From Acinetobacter sp. ANC 3929 (lineage in GTDB: Bacteria > Pseudomonadota > Gammaproteobacteria > Pseudomonadales > Moraxellaceae), in NCBI RefSeq assembly GCF_000369405.1, contig NZ_KB850000.1:1012768-1076767 (forward strand): a stretch of 64,000 nt of DNA. The letters are read 5' to 3'. Below the pieces are notes generated by a model, which worked only from the letters and a program-made list of their open reading frames with translations, was not told the origin of the DNA and did no database searches. How positions within the stretch are numbered: the first letter of the stretch is position 1; every line of letters begins with the position of its first letter. Below, one piece after another: positions 46,403 to 55,268 of this stretch. The position numbers and the translations under genes are program-made.

Positions 46403-46444
46403 GGAAAATTCTTCCTATTATTATCGTGTTACTTGATTAAAGTA

Positions 46445-46876
46445 TTACATTGTAATGACAGGATAATGCGTACTTTGATGTACCAAATCTATGTGCTGCC
46501 ATAAATCATATAAAGGAATTTTAACATCCAAGGCCAATGGTAACTTTTTTGGATTAAATTGCATATGTGCCAAAGTTGTTCCCCAAGCAATCACATCTAT
46601 ATCCAAACTAATATCATGCGAAGGACGAACACGACCAGACTGTGCTTCTAATTTTTTAAGGATATCCGATACTTCATCAACGCTAAGCCGACTTTTTAAT
46701 AAACAAGCAGAATTCCAATAGTCTGCACCGATTCCATCCCGACACGGAATTTCATAAATTGGAGAAAATTCCACTGCGCCCAAACTTGCGATTTGTTGAT
46801 AAGCAAAAGTGAAATTTTGTTGCTGCTGGACATTACTCGCCAGTGCGAGCGCAAAAATTGTTTCTGTTGCGTTCAA
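46445..46876 (-). CDS. folK: 2-amino-4-hydroxy-6-hydroxymethyldihydropteridine diphosphokinase
   Basis: A 143-residue HPPK-like protein of folate synthesis, transferring pyrophosphate from ATP to the pterin. Family marks are ALALASNVQQQQNF near residue 10 (usually ALGSN), FSPIYEIPCRD near 37, YWNSACLLKS near 52, LDIDVIAWG near 91-99, and the C-terminal KIPLYDLWQH. The usual RPxxPRxxDLD is here RVRPSHDISLDID, a variant around the catalytic Asp pair. Its 5' end overlaps folB by 44 bp in another frame. Confidence 0.88.
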   Translation of the reverse strand: MNATETIFALALASNVQQQQNFTFAYQQIASLGAVEFSPIYEIPCRDGIGADYWNSACLLKSRLSVDEVSDILKKLEAQSGRVRPSHDISLDIDVIAWGTTLAHMQFNPKKLPLALDVKIPLYDLWQHIDLVHQSTHYPVITM

Positions 46877-47213
46877 GGCGAATTCCTACTGCATTGGCTT
46901 GTGCAATGATGGCGGGTTTACGAATGGTGATACTAATCAATTCGATCGAGGGGAAAGTCGTAAATAGACATTCAAGTACCAATTGTGCAGCGTGCTCAAT
47001 CAGTTTCGGTTTCGCGTCTTGTATGACTTGGGCTGCAAGCGCGCAGATCTGCGCATAATTGAGTGTATCTTCTAACTCATCTGAATGGGCAGCTTGTGAT
47101 AGATCATTATGAATGGTGAGATCTAGCATTAAAGGTTGAATAATCTGGCGTTCCCAATTGAAACAGCCAACCACAGTATCAACCTTCAACCCTTCAATTA
47201 TAATGGCATCCAT
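46833..47213 (-). CDS. folB: Dihydroneopterin aldolase
   Basis: A 126-residue FolB-type enzyme that splits 7,8-dihydroneopterin to hydroxymethyldihydropterin and glycolaldehyde. Marks: IIIEGLKVDTVVGCFNWERQ near the start (usual VGVYxWER), TLNYAQICALAAQVI near 49-63, and the IEHAAQLVLECLF segment (Lys-Leu-Ile-Glu-His) near 73-86. The end overlaps the start of folK by 44 bp, so these successive pathway steps are physically coupled. Confidence 0.93.
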   Translation of the reverse strand: MDAIIIEGLKVDTVVGCFNWERQIIQPLMLDLTIHNDLSQAAHSDELEDTLNYAQICALAAQVIQDAKPKLIEHAAQLVLECLFTTFPSIELISITIRKPAIIAQANAVGIRLERNRNNFCARTGE

Positions 47214-47240
47214 AATGACCTAAATGAACCGATAAATAAA

Positions 47241-48539
47241 TTAGTGCTTTAAAAACGAAGCAGGTTCAATATTGTGAACCATTTTTAAACGTTGGTCAGC
47301 ATAAATATCGGTATATGGCGCAAGAACACGCATGAAACGATCAAAATATAACATTTGCTTGAATAATAACGCGAAGTCACGAGGGAATTTGATCCCATGA
47401 CGCTCACCTACAGCCACCATATCCATCATGATGTCATTCAAATCTGCTGGATTCGAACTCAGAATTTCTTGCGGATCTGCCAGTAATACACCGCTAAACA
47501 AACGTTCTAAATCATCAGCTAAAACCTGAGTATCAATTTTTTGATGGGTCATCCCCATTTTCAGCATGTTCTCAGCCATTGCGATATAATTGGTGTGCTG
47601 TAATGCATCCATAAAGGCCATACATGCAGTCCAAACTTCGGGTTTTAACTGACCAACGATACCAAAATCAATAAAGCCAATACGACCATCTTCGAGCAAC
47701 ATCAGATTGCCCGCATGCAAATCTGCATGGAAACTTTTACACAGCATTAAACTACCAAACCAAGTATTCATGGCCGTAATCAATACCTGTGTTGGGTCTT
47801 TGGCATATTGTTTAACGACATCAAAGTCAGTCAATGACACCCCATACAAACGCTGCATGGTGAGGACGCGACGAGTCGAATACTGGTGATATACCTTTGG
47901 TGCTGTTGCGGCTTGATTTCCCGAAATATTCAGATATTGAATAAAGTCATCGAGGTTTTGCGCTTCTTCAATAAAATCGACTTCACGCTCCATACGTGTT
48001 TTGATCTCATCCACGATATCAGACAGAGATGCAAATTTGATTTTCGGTACCGCTTTTTCTAAAAGCTTGGTTGCCCAATGCACCACATTTAAGTCGGTAT
48101 ATAAAATGGTTTCAACGCCTGGTTTTTGTACCTTCAATACGACATCTTCACCAGTCACCAATCTTGCAGCATGGACTTGGGCGATTGAAGCAGAACCTAA
48201 TGGCTTTTCATCAATAAAGCTAAAAATTTCATTGAGATTTTTACCCTCAAATTCATCAGCCAAAACTTGTTGAATATAACTAAATGGTAAGCTAGGCGTT
48301 TGATCTAAACAGCCTTGGAATTCTTGAACATATTCACGAGGGAATAAAGATGGCGTACTCGCAATGAATTGCCCCAATTTGATATAAGTCGATCCAAGCG
48401 ACTCAAATGTCTCACGCATAAGCTTGGCATTGCTCGGTTTTTCAGTTGCATATTTCACACCTGCTTGTGCTGCAACCACCACTGTTTCGCCAATACGTGC
48501 AACAGAACGTAATCCATCGAATAAAATATTTCTTTTCAT
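47241..48539 (-). CDS. ABC1/UbiB-family atypical kinase
   Basis: The protein is 432 residues. The AarF/UbiB signature appears in order: KxGQ (YIKLGQFIAS near 50), the Ala-rich loop GSASIAQVHAARL near 113 in place of a Gly-rich loop, the Lys in VVLKVQKPG, the catalytic FHADLHAGNLMLLEDG near 262, and FIDFGIVG near 285. Members support ubiquinone synthesis or lipid homeostasis, probably as membrane-associated ATPases. A classical UbiB is about 540 residues and has two C-terminal transmembrane helices that are absent here, so this is a paralogue rather than UbiB itself. Confidence 0.9.
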   Translation of the reverse strand: MKRNILFDGLRSVARIGETVVVAAQAGVKYATEKPSNAKLMRETFESLGSTYIKLGQFIASTPSLFPREYVQEFQGCLDQTPSLPFSYIQQVLADEFEGKNLNEIFSFIDEKPLGSASIAQVHAARLVTGEDVVLKVQKPGVETILYTDLNVVHWATKLLEKAVPKIKFASLSDIVDEIKTRMEREVDFIEEAQNLDDFIQYLNISGNQAATAPKVYHQYSTRRVLTMQRLYGVSLTDFDVVKQYAKDPTQVLITAMNTWFGSLMLCKSFHADLHAGNLMLLEDGRIGFIDFGIVGQLKPEVWTACMAFMDALQHTNYIAMAENMLKMGMTHQKIDTQVLADDLERLFSGVLLADPQEILSSNPADLNDIMMDMVAVGERHGIKFPRDFALLFKQMLYFDRFMRVLAPYTDIYADQRLKMVHNIEPASFLKH

Positions 48540-48595
48540 AATCTTTCTTGCCTCACAGATGGCATTAGTTTAGCAAATTTTGTTCAATTTACCGA

Positions 48596-49369
48596 TCAAG
48601 TTGCCTGACAAATCGGACAATTTACATCTTTTTCAAATTTAAGAATACGTTGCGATAAACTCAAGCCATTCCAAAGCAGCAGTTTTTGCTTGAGTGGCGT
48701 CAAACTAAGCCCTAAAAACAGCAAAGTGTGATGTGCTTGTAATGACGCCATCATTACAGGAGTGGTCGCCAACACGCCTGACTCAGCACAACGCAGTCCT
48801 TCATTGACATGATCTTCTTTTGGAAACAAGCATTCATAACAAGCTGATTCTGAATCCACCATAAACATCTGTCCTTCAAAACCAATGGCTGAAGCACTGA
48901 TGAGTGGCACTTGATGCTTTCTAGATACTGCATTGACTAAATAACGGGTGCTAAAGTTATCACAACCATCTAACACTACATCTTGATGCTGTATTAAGTC
49001 ATCAGCATTCGTTTCATCAAATCGTATATTTTGATAGCTGACTTGTATATGCGGATTAATCTCTCGCAAACGTTTTGCCAACATTTCAGCTTTGTAGCGT
49101 CCTAGATCATTTGCAGTAAAAGCAATCTGTCTTTGCAGGTTACTTATTTCAATGGTATCGGCATCGACAATGGTAATTTTCCCCACGCCAGCACGAGCCA
49201 GTAGTTCTGCACTGGTACAGCCTATTCCACCTGCTCCGATAATCAGTACATTGGCGAGTTTTAATTTTTCTTGTGCTTCGATATCCCAACCATCTAATAA
49301 AATCTGACGGCTATAGAGATGCATTTCCTCATTACTTAGCTCAAATTCGTTTTCAAAATGGTTTGACAC
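48596..49369 (-). CDS. moeB: ThiF/MoeB/HesA-family sulfur-carrier adenylyltransferase (MoeB-like)
   Basis: The protein is 257 residues, starting with GTG at 49369. E1-like adenylation of a MoaD/ThiS-type carrier is expected. Visible marks are the nucleotide loop IIGAGGIGCTSAELLARAGVG near 44, the conserved YxRQ (YSRQ near 19), NLQRQIAFT, DGCDNFSTRYLVN near 135, and two Cys pairs, CYEC near 175 and CPIC near 253, which bind zinc. It differs from thiF-like genes mainly by context. No moa or thi genes are nearby, so MoeB is the best guess. Confidence 0.88.
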   Translation of the reverse strand: MSNHFENEFELSNEEMHLYSRQILLDGWDIEAQEKLKLANVLIIGAGGIGCTSAELLARAGVGKITIVDADTIEISNLQRQIAFTANDLGRYKAEMLAKRLREINPHIQVSYQNIRFDETNADDLIQHQDVVLDGCDNFSTRYLVNAVSRKHQVPLISASAIGFEGQMFMVDSESACYECLFPKEDHVNEGLRCAESGVLATTPVMMASLQAHHTLLFLGLSLTPLKQKLLLWNGLSLSQRILKFEKDVNCPICQAT

Positions 49370-49567
49370 GTGAATGGCTTCTTTATCTGCAAGGGTATGC
49401 TGATTTTAAGTCGATGTGGGATTGGAGGAAAGCGAAATTCCACTATAATCGCGCCTTTGTTTTAACAACCTCCTCCTTTCAATCAATGCATTATCTTATA
49501 TTTTTATTTAATGACTTACGACCTGTCGTAAGATTCGACGACAGGCCTGACTGATCACACGATTTAT

Positions 49568-50599
49568 CTACTTACGATCATGTATCATTTCATAGGACTG
49601 TGCTCTTAATAAATCTTCTTTGCTGCCAAAAGACTGATTGCGTAGCTGATTGATTGACTGTTGTTTACTTTCAATACTCGCATCACTTTTTAATATCTGA
49701 TCACGCGCTGCCAAATAACCATTAACCTGTGTTTGCCATCCAGCTTCTTCTTGATCAACTTTTTCTAAACGATCTGCCGCTTCAGGTCCTAATAAACTTT
49801 CACGCATATTACGAAGTTCCTGTGAAGACCCTCCTTTTTCCCGAACCTCTTGCGTTAACTGCTGCAATTCGGCAAATTGCATCGAAACTCGAACACCATC
49901 TGCCAAGGTCGAAGGCAATTGATCTATTAATTTCGCCAATTCTGCTGCCTTTTGCTGAGCAGTCAAACTTTTATTGGCATGTATACGCATTTGATCAATA
50001 TTAAACTGGTTCAAATTACGTTCATTGCCAAAAAAAGCATTGATCTCTGCCGCATTAAAAAACTGCTGTTGTACTTTATACATCTGATCAATCACTTTCT
50101 GAAAACCATCAATATCACCTGTTTTGAAATTACCACTCGGTTTAATATTTTTTAAAGCATGGGTATAAGCCACATATTGATCTAGCAGATAAATCGCATA
50201 ACGAGATGCGCTGTCAGGTAAAGTCGCGGTAAGATACTGGCGAATATCAGCAACCAATTCAGTTTCGGTTTTCTCACCCAAACTTGAAAAAAAATAATCA
50301 AAACAACTACGAATACCAACGGTTAAAATTAATTTGCCATTGGAATCGACCTGAATTGGACAGTCAATCTCTGTACCTTGCAATGATGCCGCCAATACAG
50401 GCATTTTCCCTTTCTGATTATTCTGTTGACTGGTCTCTGATGTGTTGCCCATAATCTGAGATTGCGTTTGTTGATTGAGTGGGTGCTCTGTATTTTGAGT
50501 ATCTGGTTTAAATATCCAATAAATTAAAGCCAACAAGAGCAATAAACACACAATTAAAATTAAACTGATGGTTTTATTATTCAAAAATTTACCGTTCAT
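49568..50599 (-). CDS. lifO: Lipase-specific foldase (lipase chaperone)
   Basis: A 343-residue inner-membrane-anchored steric chaperone for the lipase gene just upstream. Transmembrane anchor at about residues 9-29 (ISLILIVCLLLLLALIYWIF), a Gln/Asn-rich flexible linker, and then the helical foldase. The Lif signature RxxFDYFxSxxGE is present as RSCFDYFFSSLGE near residues 97-109. It folds the lipase in the periplasm before type II secretion. The gene follows the lipase after 80 bp. Confidence 0.93.
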   Translation of the reverse strand: MNGKFLNNKTISLILIVCLLLLLALIYWIFKPDTQNTEHPLNQQTQSQIMGNTSETSQQNNQKGKMPVLAASLQGTEIDCPIQVDSNGKLILTVGIRSCFDYFFSSLGEKTETELVADIRQYLTATLPDSASRYAIYLLDQYVAYTHALKNIKPSGNFKTGDIDGFQKVIDQMYKVQQQFFNAAEINAFFGNERNLNQFNIDQMRIHANKSLTAQQKAAELAKLIDQLPSTLADGVRVSMQFAELQQLTQEVREKGGSSQELRNMRESLLGPEAADRLEKVDQEEAGWQTQVNGYLAARDQILKSDASIESKQQSINQLRNQSFGSKEDLLRAQSYEMIHDRK

Positions 50600-50679
50600 A
50601 ATCCCTTGCTCTATTTATCATTCTTTCTTTGAACCGTTAAAAGCCAAAGGAGCAACGTATTGCCCCTTCAGCAAAAGAA

Positions 50680-51720
50680 TTATAGACCTTGATTTTTTAG
50701 ACGATTTGCCTGTGTACGATATGGTGTCACTGGGTTCTGTAAGAATCCAACCAAACCAAGAATTTGATTTACCTCATCTAGATGGTTAAATGCATAATTG
50801 TCACGAATCACTGTTCCCAAGTGGCTCGAACAACGTGGCACTAAACCATCATTTTCCCCTGCAATCAGCAGTGATGTTGCTGTTAATGCATAATCCATCG
50901 GATCTAAAGCATTGGTAAATGGACTAGTCCCACTCCAAGAATAGTAGCGAACCCCATTCACCAACTCGGCTCCCGCCCCACAAGCCGTCGTTGGTACACC
51001 AGCTGGAAAACGTTGGTTAAAATTGGCAGATCCTTTGGTAGTCAGTGAGTTTAATCCCGCGATTGCATCTTGATCATAATAGTGTCCAGAACCAATACCC
51101 ACGAGTGAGAAGAAGGCATTTACACCCGCTGCGATAATAGGCGCAAGTGCTGGGCCAACAGGTGATTTCACCACTGAGTCAACCACGTCTGCCACATCAG
51201 AACCTTTGGTTGGACCACCGACTGCTGTAACCGATGCAATTTTATTAGGCAACAAACTTGCAACATAACGAACCGATTGAGAGCCATGACTATGGCCAAT
51301 TAAATTGATTTTTTCTGCACCTGTAATTGCTAAAACTTGTTTTGCTTGCAGCAATAGTTGCTCACCACGTACTTCTGATGAATTAAACGAAGCTTGCTGT
51401 GCGACAAAGACATTTGCACCATTACCCACCAAGTCTTCAGTAATGCCATTCCAGTATTGCAAAGGACCAACAGCAGAGAAACCTGCCATCCCATGCGCCA
51501 AAAGAATTGGGTACTTGGTTTTTGCATAGCTTGATGTAACGCTGGTACTACCGCCGACTGAACAAGAGTTCACATTACAGTTTTGCCATGATGCTTTGGG
51601 TGCAAAAAAATCAAACAAACCTGCATGTACCACAGATCCGCTACTCACCACCATGCCTGCCATCAGCGCCATGACATTTAAATATTTTTTCTTCACGTTG
51701 TTGCTCCTAGCATTTTTCAT
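50680..51720 (-). CDS. lipA: Secreted triacylglycerol lipase, family I
   Basis: The protein is 346 residues with a signal peptide (about 1-33, ending VVHA-GLFDF). The alpha/beta-hydrolase core has LLAHGMAGF near 73 (oxyanion hole), the nucleophile elbow GHSHGS with Ser near 144, and ENDGLVPRCSSHLG near 293-306 (catalytic Asp and His). Cys in DVNSCSV-type segments may form a disulfide. Family I.1/I.2-like lipases need the neighbouring foldase and leave by T2SS, for which the gspE-like gene at 12 kb is another component. Some Acinetobacter place the foldase first; here the lipase is first. Confidence 0.93.
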   Translation of the reverse strand: MKNARSNNVKKKYLNVMALMAGMVVSSGSVVHAGLFDFFAPKASWQNCNVNSCSVGGSTSVTSSYAKTKYPILLAHGMAGFSAVGPLQYWNGITEDLVGNGANVFVAQQASFNSSEVRGEQLLLQAKQVLAITGAEKINLIGHSHGSQSVRYVASLLPNKIASVTAVGGPTKGSDVADVVDSVVKSPVGPALAPIIAAGVNAFFSLVGIGSGHYYDQDAIAGLNSLTTKGSANFNQRFPAGVPTTACGAGAELVNGVRYYSWSGTSPFTNALDPMDYALTATSLLIAGENDGLVPRCSSHLGTVIRDNYAFNHLDEVNQILGLVGFLQNPVTPYRTQANRLKNQGL

Positions 51721-51975
51721 TTTTATTACAAAGATTTAGTCTTTTATATTTGTATATGGAGTCATTCCAAATATACAAACGACTGGCAGAATTATACTCC
51801 TTCAAAATATTGCGTGATTTTTAGACTAAAACAAACTGTGCCAAAATCATAACAATACATGCCAAAATTACGATTGATTCAAAAAATTCCGATGAATGTC
51901 CATTTTCAAATCCGTCACACTACTTTAATTTCGGAGTGAATTGGATCAGCTTTAAAATGGAATTTGCTTCACACT

Positions 51976-52995
51976 ATGAGTATTCCCCGTCTTCATAATC
52001 AGCATTTTATTAGCAGTTCGTATGCTCACTTACTTAGTGAAGTGGTTTCACAATGGCATGTCTCTGTTGAAACATTATTTTGGGGTACTGGCGTTGAGAT
52101 CGATAAACTACATGATTTGAATTATAAAATTAGTCTCAACTCCTTTAAAAAAGTCATTACTCGAACCATTGAACTGACACAAGAACAAGGTGTTGGTTTT
52201 TATGCAGGTACACAATTAAAAATTAGCTCTCATGGTCTGCTGGGTTTTACCGTTGCCATTTCAAAAAATGCATTGGAAGCGATAGAAACAATTAATCAAT
52301 TTGTAAGTTTGCAATGTTCGTTCGTCGAATTAAATTTTAAGGTTGAAGATGGTCTCGCCTATTACAATATTGCCTACGACAGTTCGCTGCTGAATTTTAA
52401 TGATGATTTAGATACGCAAGCCTATGAGTTTAGCTGCATTTTCTTTTTAACAGGCTTTGTTCATTTGGTCAGATTTTTTATTCCAGAATTTAAGCCAAGT
52501 GTGGATCTACAATGCCAATGTCCAGATTACTTTGTCCGCTTTAATGACATTTTGTCTTCAACTTTTACAGAAATACGATATCAACAGCCTCATACTCGCT
52601 TGATTGCCGCTGCAACCTTTTTAGATGAACCTCTCAGCATGGCTGATCCACTCACCGCTGAAAAGTTTAAATTACTGTGCCAAAAAGAACTGGATGAATT
52701 GGTTGCAACACAAGACATTTTGCAACGTATTAAATATTTGATTGACGATAAAACAGAAGGTTTACTCAGTATTGACCAAGTCGCACAAAGACTCACTCTG
52801 ACTAAAAGAACGTTGCAGCGAATGCTGCAGGAAAAAAATATCAGCTTTCAGACGCTGTATGATGAAGTTCGCAGAGAAAAAGCCAAGAAATTACTGCTTA
52901 ATCCTTTTATCACCAAAGATGAAGTTGCAAAAAAATTGGGATATTCATCCCTCTCAAGTTTTAACCGCGCCTTTAAACGCTGGGAAATTGAATAA
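51976..52995 (+). CDS. AraC-family transcriptional regulator
   Basis: About 339 residues, starting at the ATG at 51976 rather than a TTG four codons upstream. An N-terminal region of the arabinose-binding type (PF12625-like; HVSVETLFWGTGVEIDKLHD, near 25) precedes a C-terminal double helix-turn-helix (IDQVAQRLTLTKRTLQRMLQ, then KLGYSSLSSFNRAFKRW at the very end). OruR-like regulators have this layout. It is divergent from the lipase gene across about 250 bp and could control it, but no operator was identified. Confidence 0.88.
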   Translation: MSIPRLHNQHFISSSYAHLLSEVVSQWHVSVETLFWGTGVEIDKLHDLNYKISLNSFKKVITRTIELTQEQGVGFYAGTQLKISSHGLLGFTVAISKNALEAIETINQFVSLQCSFVELNFKVEDGLAYYNIAYDSSLLNFNDDLDTQAYEFSCIFFLTGFVHLVRFFIPEFKPSVDLQCQCPDYFVRFNDILSSTFTEIRYQQPHTRLIAAATFLDEPLSMADPLTAEKFKLLCQKELDELVATQDILQRIKYLIDDKTEGLLSIDQVAQRLTLTKRTLQRMLQEKNISFQTLYDEVRREKAKKLLLNPFITKDEVAKKLGYSSLSSFNRAFKRWEIE

Positions 52996-53051
52996 AACTT
53001 TGCACAAGTTTATGCAACAATAATCTGATATATCAATCTTTCGGATGTTGT

Positions 53052-53627
53052 ATGCACACACAGGATATTAGCGCTGTTGAACTTTCCAAAGCTTATCGTC
53101 TACTCAATCATGGTCCAACCGTTTTAGTCTCTGCACAGCATGAACAAGAAACCAATGTCATGGCTGCGGCTTGGGCGTGTGCTTTAGAATTAACACCCGC
53201 TAAAGTGACTGTGGTGTTGGATAAAAGTACCAAGACTCGGCAACTGGTTGAACAAAGTGGTTATTTTGCTTTGCAAGTACCCTGCTATGCTCAGATTGAT
53301 ATGGTGCATCAACTGGGAACGATCAGTCAGTTTGATCAGCCGACCAAATTGCAAGATTGTAAAACTGAACTGTTTTATCTGGATGATTTTCCTGTTCCAC
53401 TGGTTGCAGGCAGTCTGGGTTGGTTGATCTGTAAAGTGATTCCTGAGCCACATAATCAACAGACCCATGATTTATTTATCGGCTCGGTGGTGGGTGCTTG
53501 GGCCGATTCACGTGTATTCCGCGATGGACACTGGCACTTCCAAGAAGCCAGCAAAGAGTTGCGCAGTCTTCATTACATTGCAGGTGGTACATTCTATTTG
53601 ATTGGTGAAGAAGTCAAAGTAAAATAG
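53052..53627 (+). CDS. Flavin reductase family protein
   Basis: A 191-residue protein of the FMN-binding split-barrel type. It carries PTVLVSAQHEQETNVMAAAW near residue 22-40, a VTVVLDKSTKTRQLVEQSGYF segment (key: STKTRQLVEQSG) near 54-70, and QVPCYAQIDMV. Such proteins reduce flavins with NAD(P)H for partner monooxygenases. No monooxygenase gene is adjacent. It lies 56 bp behind the AraC-type regulator on the same strand, so the two could share a transcript. Confidence 0.85.
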   Translation: MHTQDISAVELSKAYRLLNHGPTVLVSAQHEQETNVMAAAWACALELTPAKVTVVLDKSTKTRQLVEQSGYFALQVPCYAQIDMVHQLGTISQFDQPTKLQDCKTELFYLDDFPVPLVAGSLGWLICKVIPEPHNQQTHDLFIGSVVGAWADSRVFRDGHWHFQEASKELRSLHYIAGGTFYLIGEEVKVK

Positions 53628-53637
53628 GCTTGAATAT

Positions 53638-53668
53638 AAGGCAAAGCCAAATGAGCTTTGCCTTTTTA
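53638..53668. terminator. Terminator after the flavin reductase gene (bidirectional)
   Basis: AAGGCAAAGC pairs with GCTTTGCCTT around a 7-base loop and T run. It partly overlaps the stop of the convergent lipoprotein gene at 53666. Confidence 0.82.
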
Positions 53669-54238
53669 TTCAACATTAATCTTCATCAACTCACTATACA
53701 TGCTGTCTAAAAACTGCTGCTGCTCTTTATCATTTTTAAAATAGCGTTGATAAAGACCACTACAGCTTTGAACATCAGCAATATTGGCTTTATTAAATGA
53801 CCAATCCTTTCGATCTTTAATGCTAATCCCTAGATCATCATCACAACTCTGCCATAGCTGAGAAAATCTAGTTCGTTTGTCTGCATCCAATTTTTTAAAG
53901 TCGGCATATACAGAATAGCCACGCATAGATGAATTAAAAAATTGGGAAATCATGGTAACAGGTACACCACCCCAATTGATGGTTTCATCTTTAGGCAGCA
54001 AAATATCCGTCAATTTACTTTCTGGCATAATCTGTGACTGCTTTCCATTTTTAAAAAGCTGTTCCTCATAGGTTAAAATAGTGCCTGCTGGAACATAGAT
54101 CTTTTTGACCAACATCGGTTGTTGCGTCACGTAGTACGGATAATTCGGTCTTGAGTTGCCACCCGTCGGGTTCATATTGCCCACACAGCCGACTAAAGAT
54201 ATAGCCATTGCAGCAGATAAAAAGATCATCGCTTTCAT
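53666..54238 (-). CDS. Predicted lipoprotein of unknown function
   Basis: About 190 residues. Start set at 54238, giving a basic leader and the lipobox ISLVG-C (Cys near 18). The mature protein is rich in Lys, Asp and aromatic residues. It shows a repeated feature SCDDDLGISIKDRKDWSF and SCSGLYQRYF with two Cys that could pair. I do not recognise a family. It is convergent with the flavin reductase gene. Confidence 0.72.
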   Translation of the reverse strand: MKAMIFLSAAMAISLVGCVGNMNPTGGNSRPNYPYYVTQQPMLVKKIYVPAGTILTYEEQLFKNGKQSQIMPESKLTDILLPKDETINWGGVPVTMISQFFNSSMRGYSVYADFKKLDADKRTRFSQLWQSCDDDLGISIKDRKDWSFNKANIADVQSCSGLYQRYFKNDKEQQQFLDSMYSELMKINVE

Positions 54239-54340
54239 CGTTTTTATTATCATCCAGATCAATACCCTGATTCGACCTTAAAACGAAATTGATCAAGAAA
54301 CAATATCAAATAGCAAACTACGCCAAAGTCAAAATTTTAA

Positions 54341-54373
54341 AAACCGCTGTGGAGCTTTCTCCACAACGGTTTA
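54341..54373 (-). terminator. Terminator of the SDR gene
   Basis: AAACCG-c-TGTGGAG pairs with CTCCACA-a-CGGTTT around CTTT, 33 bp past the SDR stop. Confidence 0.78.
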
Positions 54374-54405
54374 ACTAAAATACAATTCTAAGCATTCTGA
54401 TGAAC

Positions 54406-55176
54406 TTATTTCGCTGCCATACGAATTGCACCATCCAAACGGATCACTTCACCATTCAAATAGGAGTTTTCAGCAATATGAACGACCAAACGACCAAATT
54501 CTTCTGGGCGACCTAAACGTGATGGATAAGGCACCATTTGTCCCAATGCATCTTGTACATTTTGTGGCAAACCTTTCAGCATTGGTGTTTCCATAATTCC
54601 AGGGGCAATGGTCATGACACGGATATCATGGCGAGCCAATTCTCGTGCAATTGGCAATGTCATCGCAACCACTGCGCCTTTTGATGCAGAATAAGCTGCT
54701 TGCCCAATCTGACCATCAAAAGCTGCAACTGAAGCAGTATTCACAATCACACCACGATCTTCATCACCTTCAAGTACGCTATTTTTACTCATGGCATCTG
54801 CTGCAAAACGCAGCATATTAAATGTACCAGTCACATTGATATGCAAGGTTTTAGAAAACATTGCCAAATCATGTACAGCATCTTTTCCAACCACTTTTGC
54901 CGATGGGCCAATGCCTGCACAATTGACTAAACCGTATAAACCACCATGTTGAGTAACAACATCTTTAAAGAATTGTTCTGCAGCTTGTTCATCAGTCACA
55001 TCAAGTTTTACAAACTCAGCTTGAGCACCCAATGCTTGGGCCTGTTGTTCTCCCGCTTCAACATTCATATCCACTAAAGTGACAGAAGCACCCTTTGCAA
55101 CTAAGCACTCAGCTGTTGCAGCTCCCAAACCAGAACCACCGCCTGTAATAACAAAATGTTTTCCCTGAATTTTCAT
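54406..55176 (-). CDS. Short-chain dehydrogenase, 3-hydroxyacyl-CoA dehydrogenase type-2-like
   Basis: A 256-residue classical SDR. TGGGSGLGAA (residues 11-20) binds NAD(P), LVDMN contributes NAD preference, NCAGIGPSAK near 85, the catalytic Ser in NTASVAAFDG and Tyr-x-x-x-Lys in AAYSASKGA near 160. APGIMETPML and the tail GEVIRLDGAIRMA match 17-beta-HSD10-like 3-hydroxyacyl-CoA dehydrogenases involved in branched-chain or fatty acid breakdown. Divergent from an AraC-type regulator gene that may control it. Confidence 0.9.
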   Translation of the reverse strand: MKIQGKHFVITGGGSGLGAATAECLVAKGASVTLVDMNVEAGEQQAQALGAQAEFVKLDVTDEQAAEQFFKDVVTQHGGLYGLVNCAGIGPSAKVVGKDAVHDLAMFSKTLHINVTGTFNMLRFAADAMSKNSVLEGDEDRGVIVNTASVAAFDGQIGQAAYSASKGAVVAMTLPIARELARHDIRVMTIAPGIMETPMLKGLPQNVQDALGQMVPYPSRLGRPEEFGRLVVHIAENSYLNGEVIRLDGAIRMAAK

Positions 55177-55268
55177 TTACGTTTCCTATCAAATTAAAGA
55201 TATAAATTTTTATAACTAAGCGTAATGGCAACTTTTTTCCGATACAATTTCAAAAAGTAGCAAATTTG

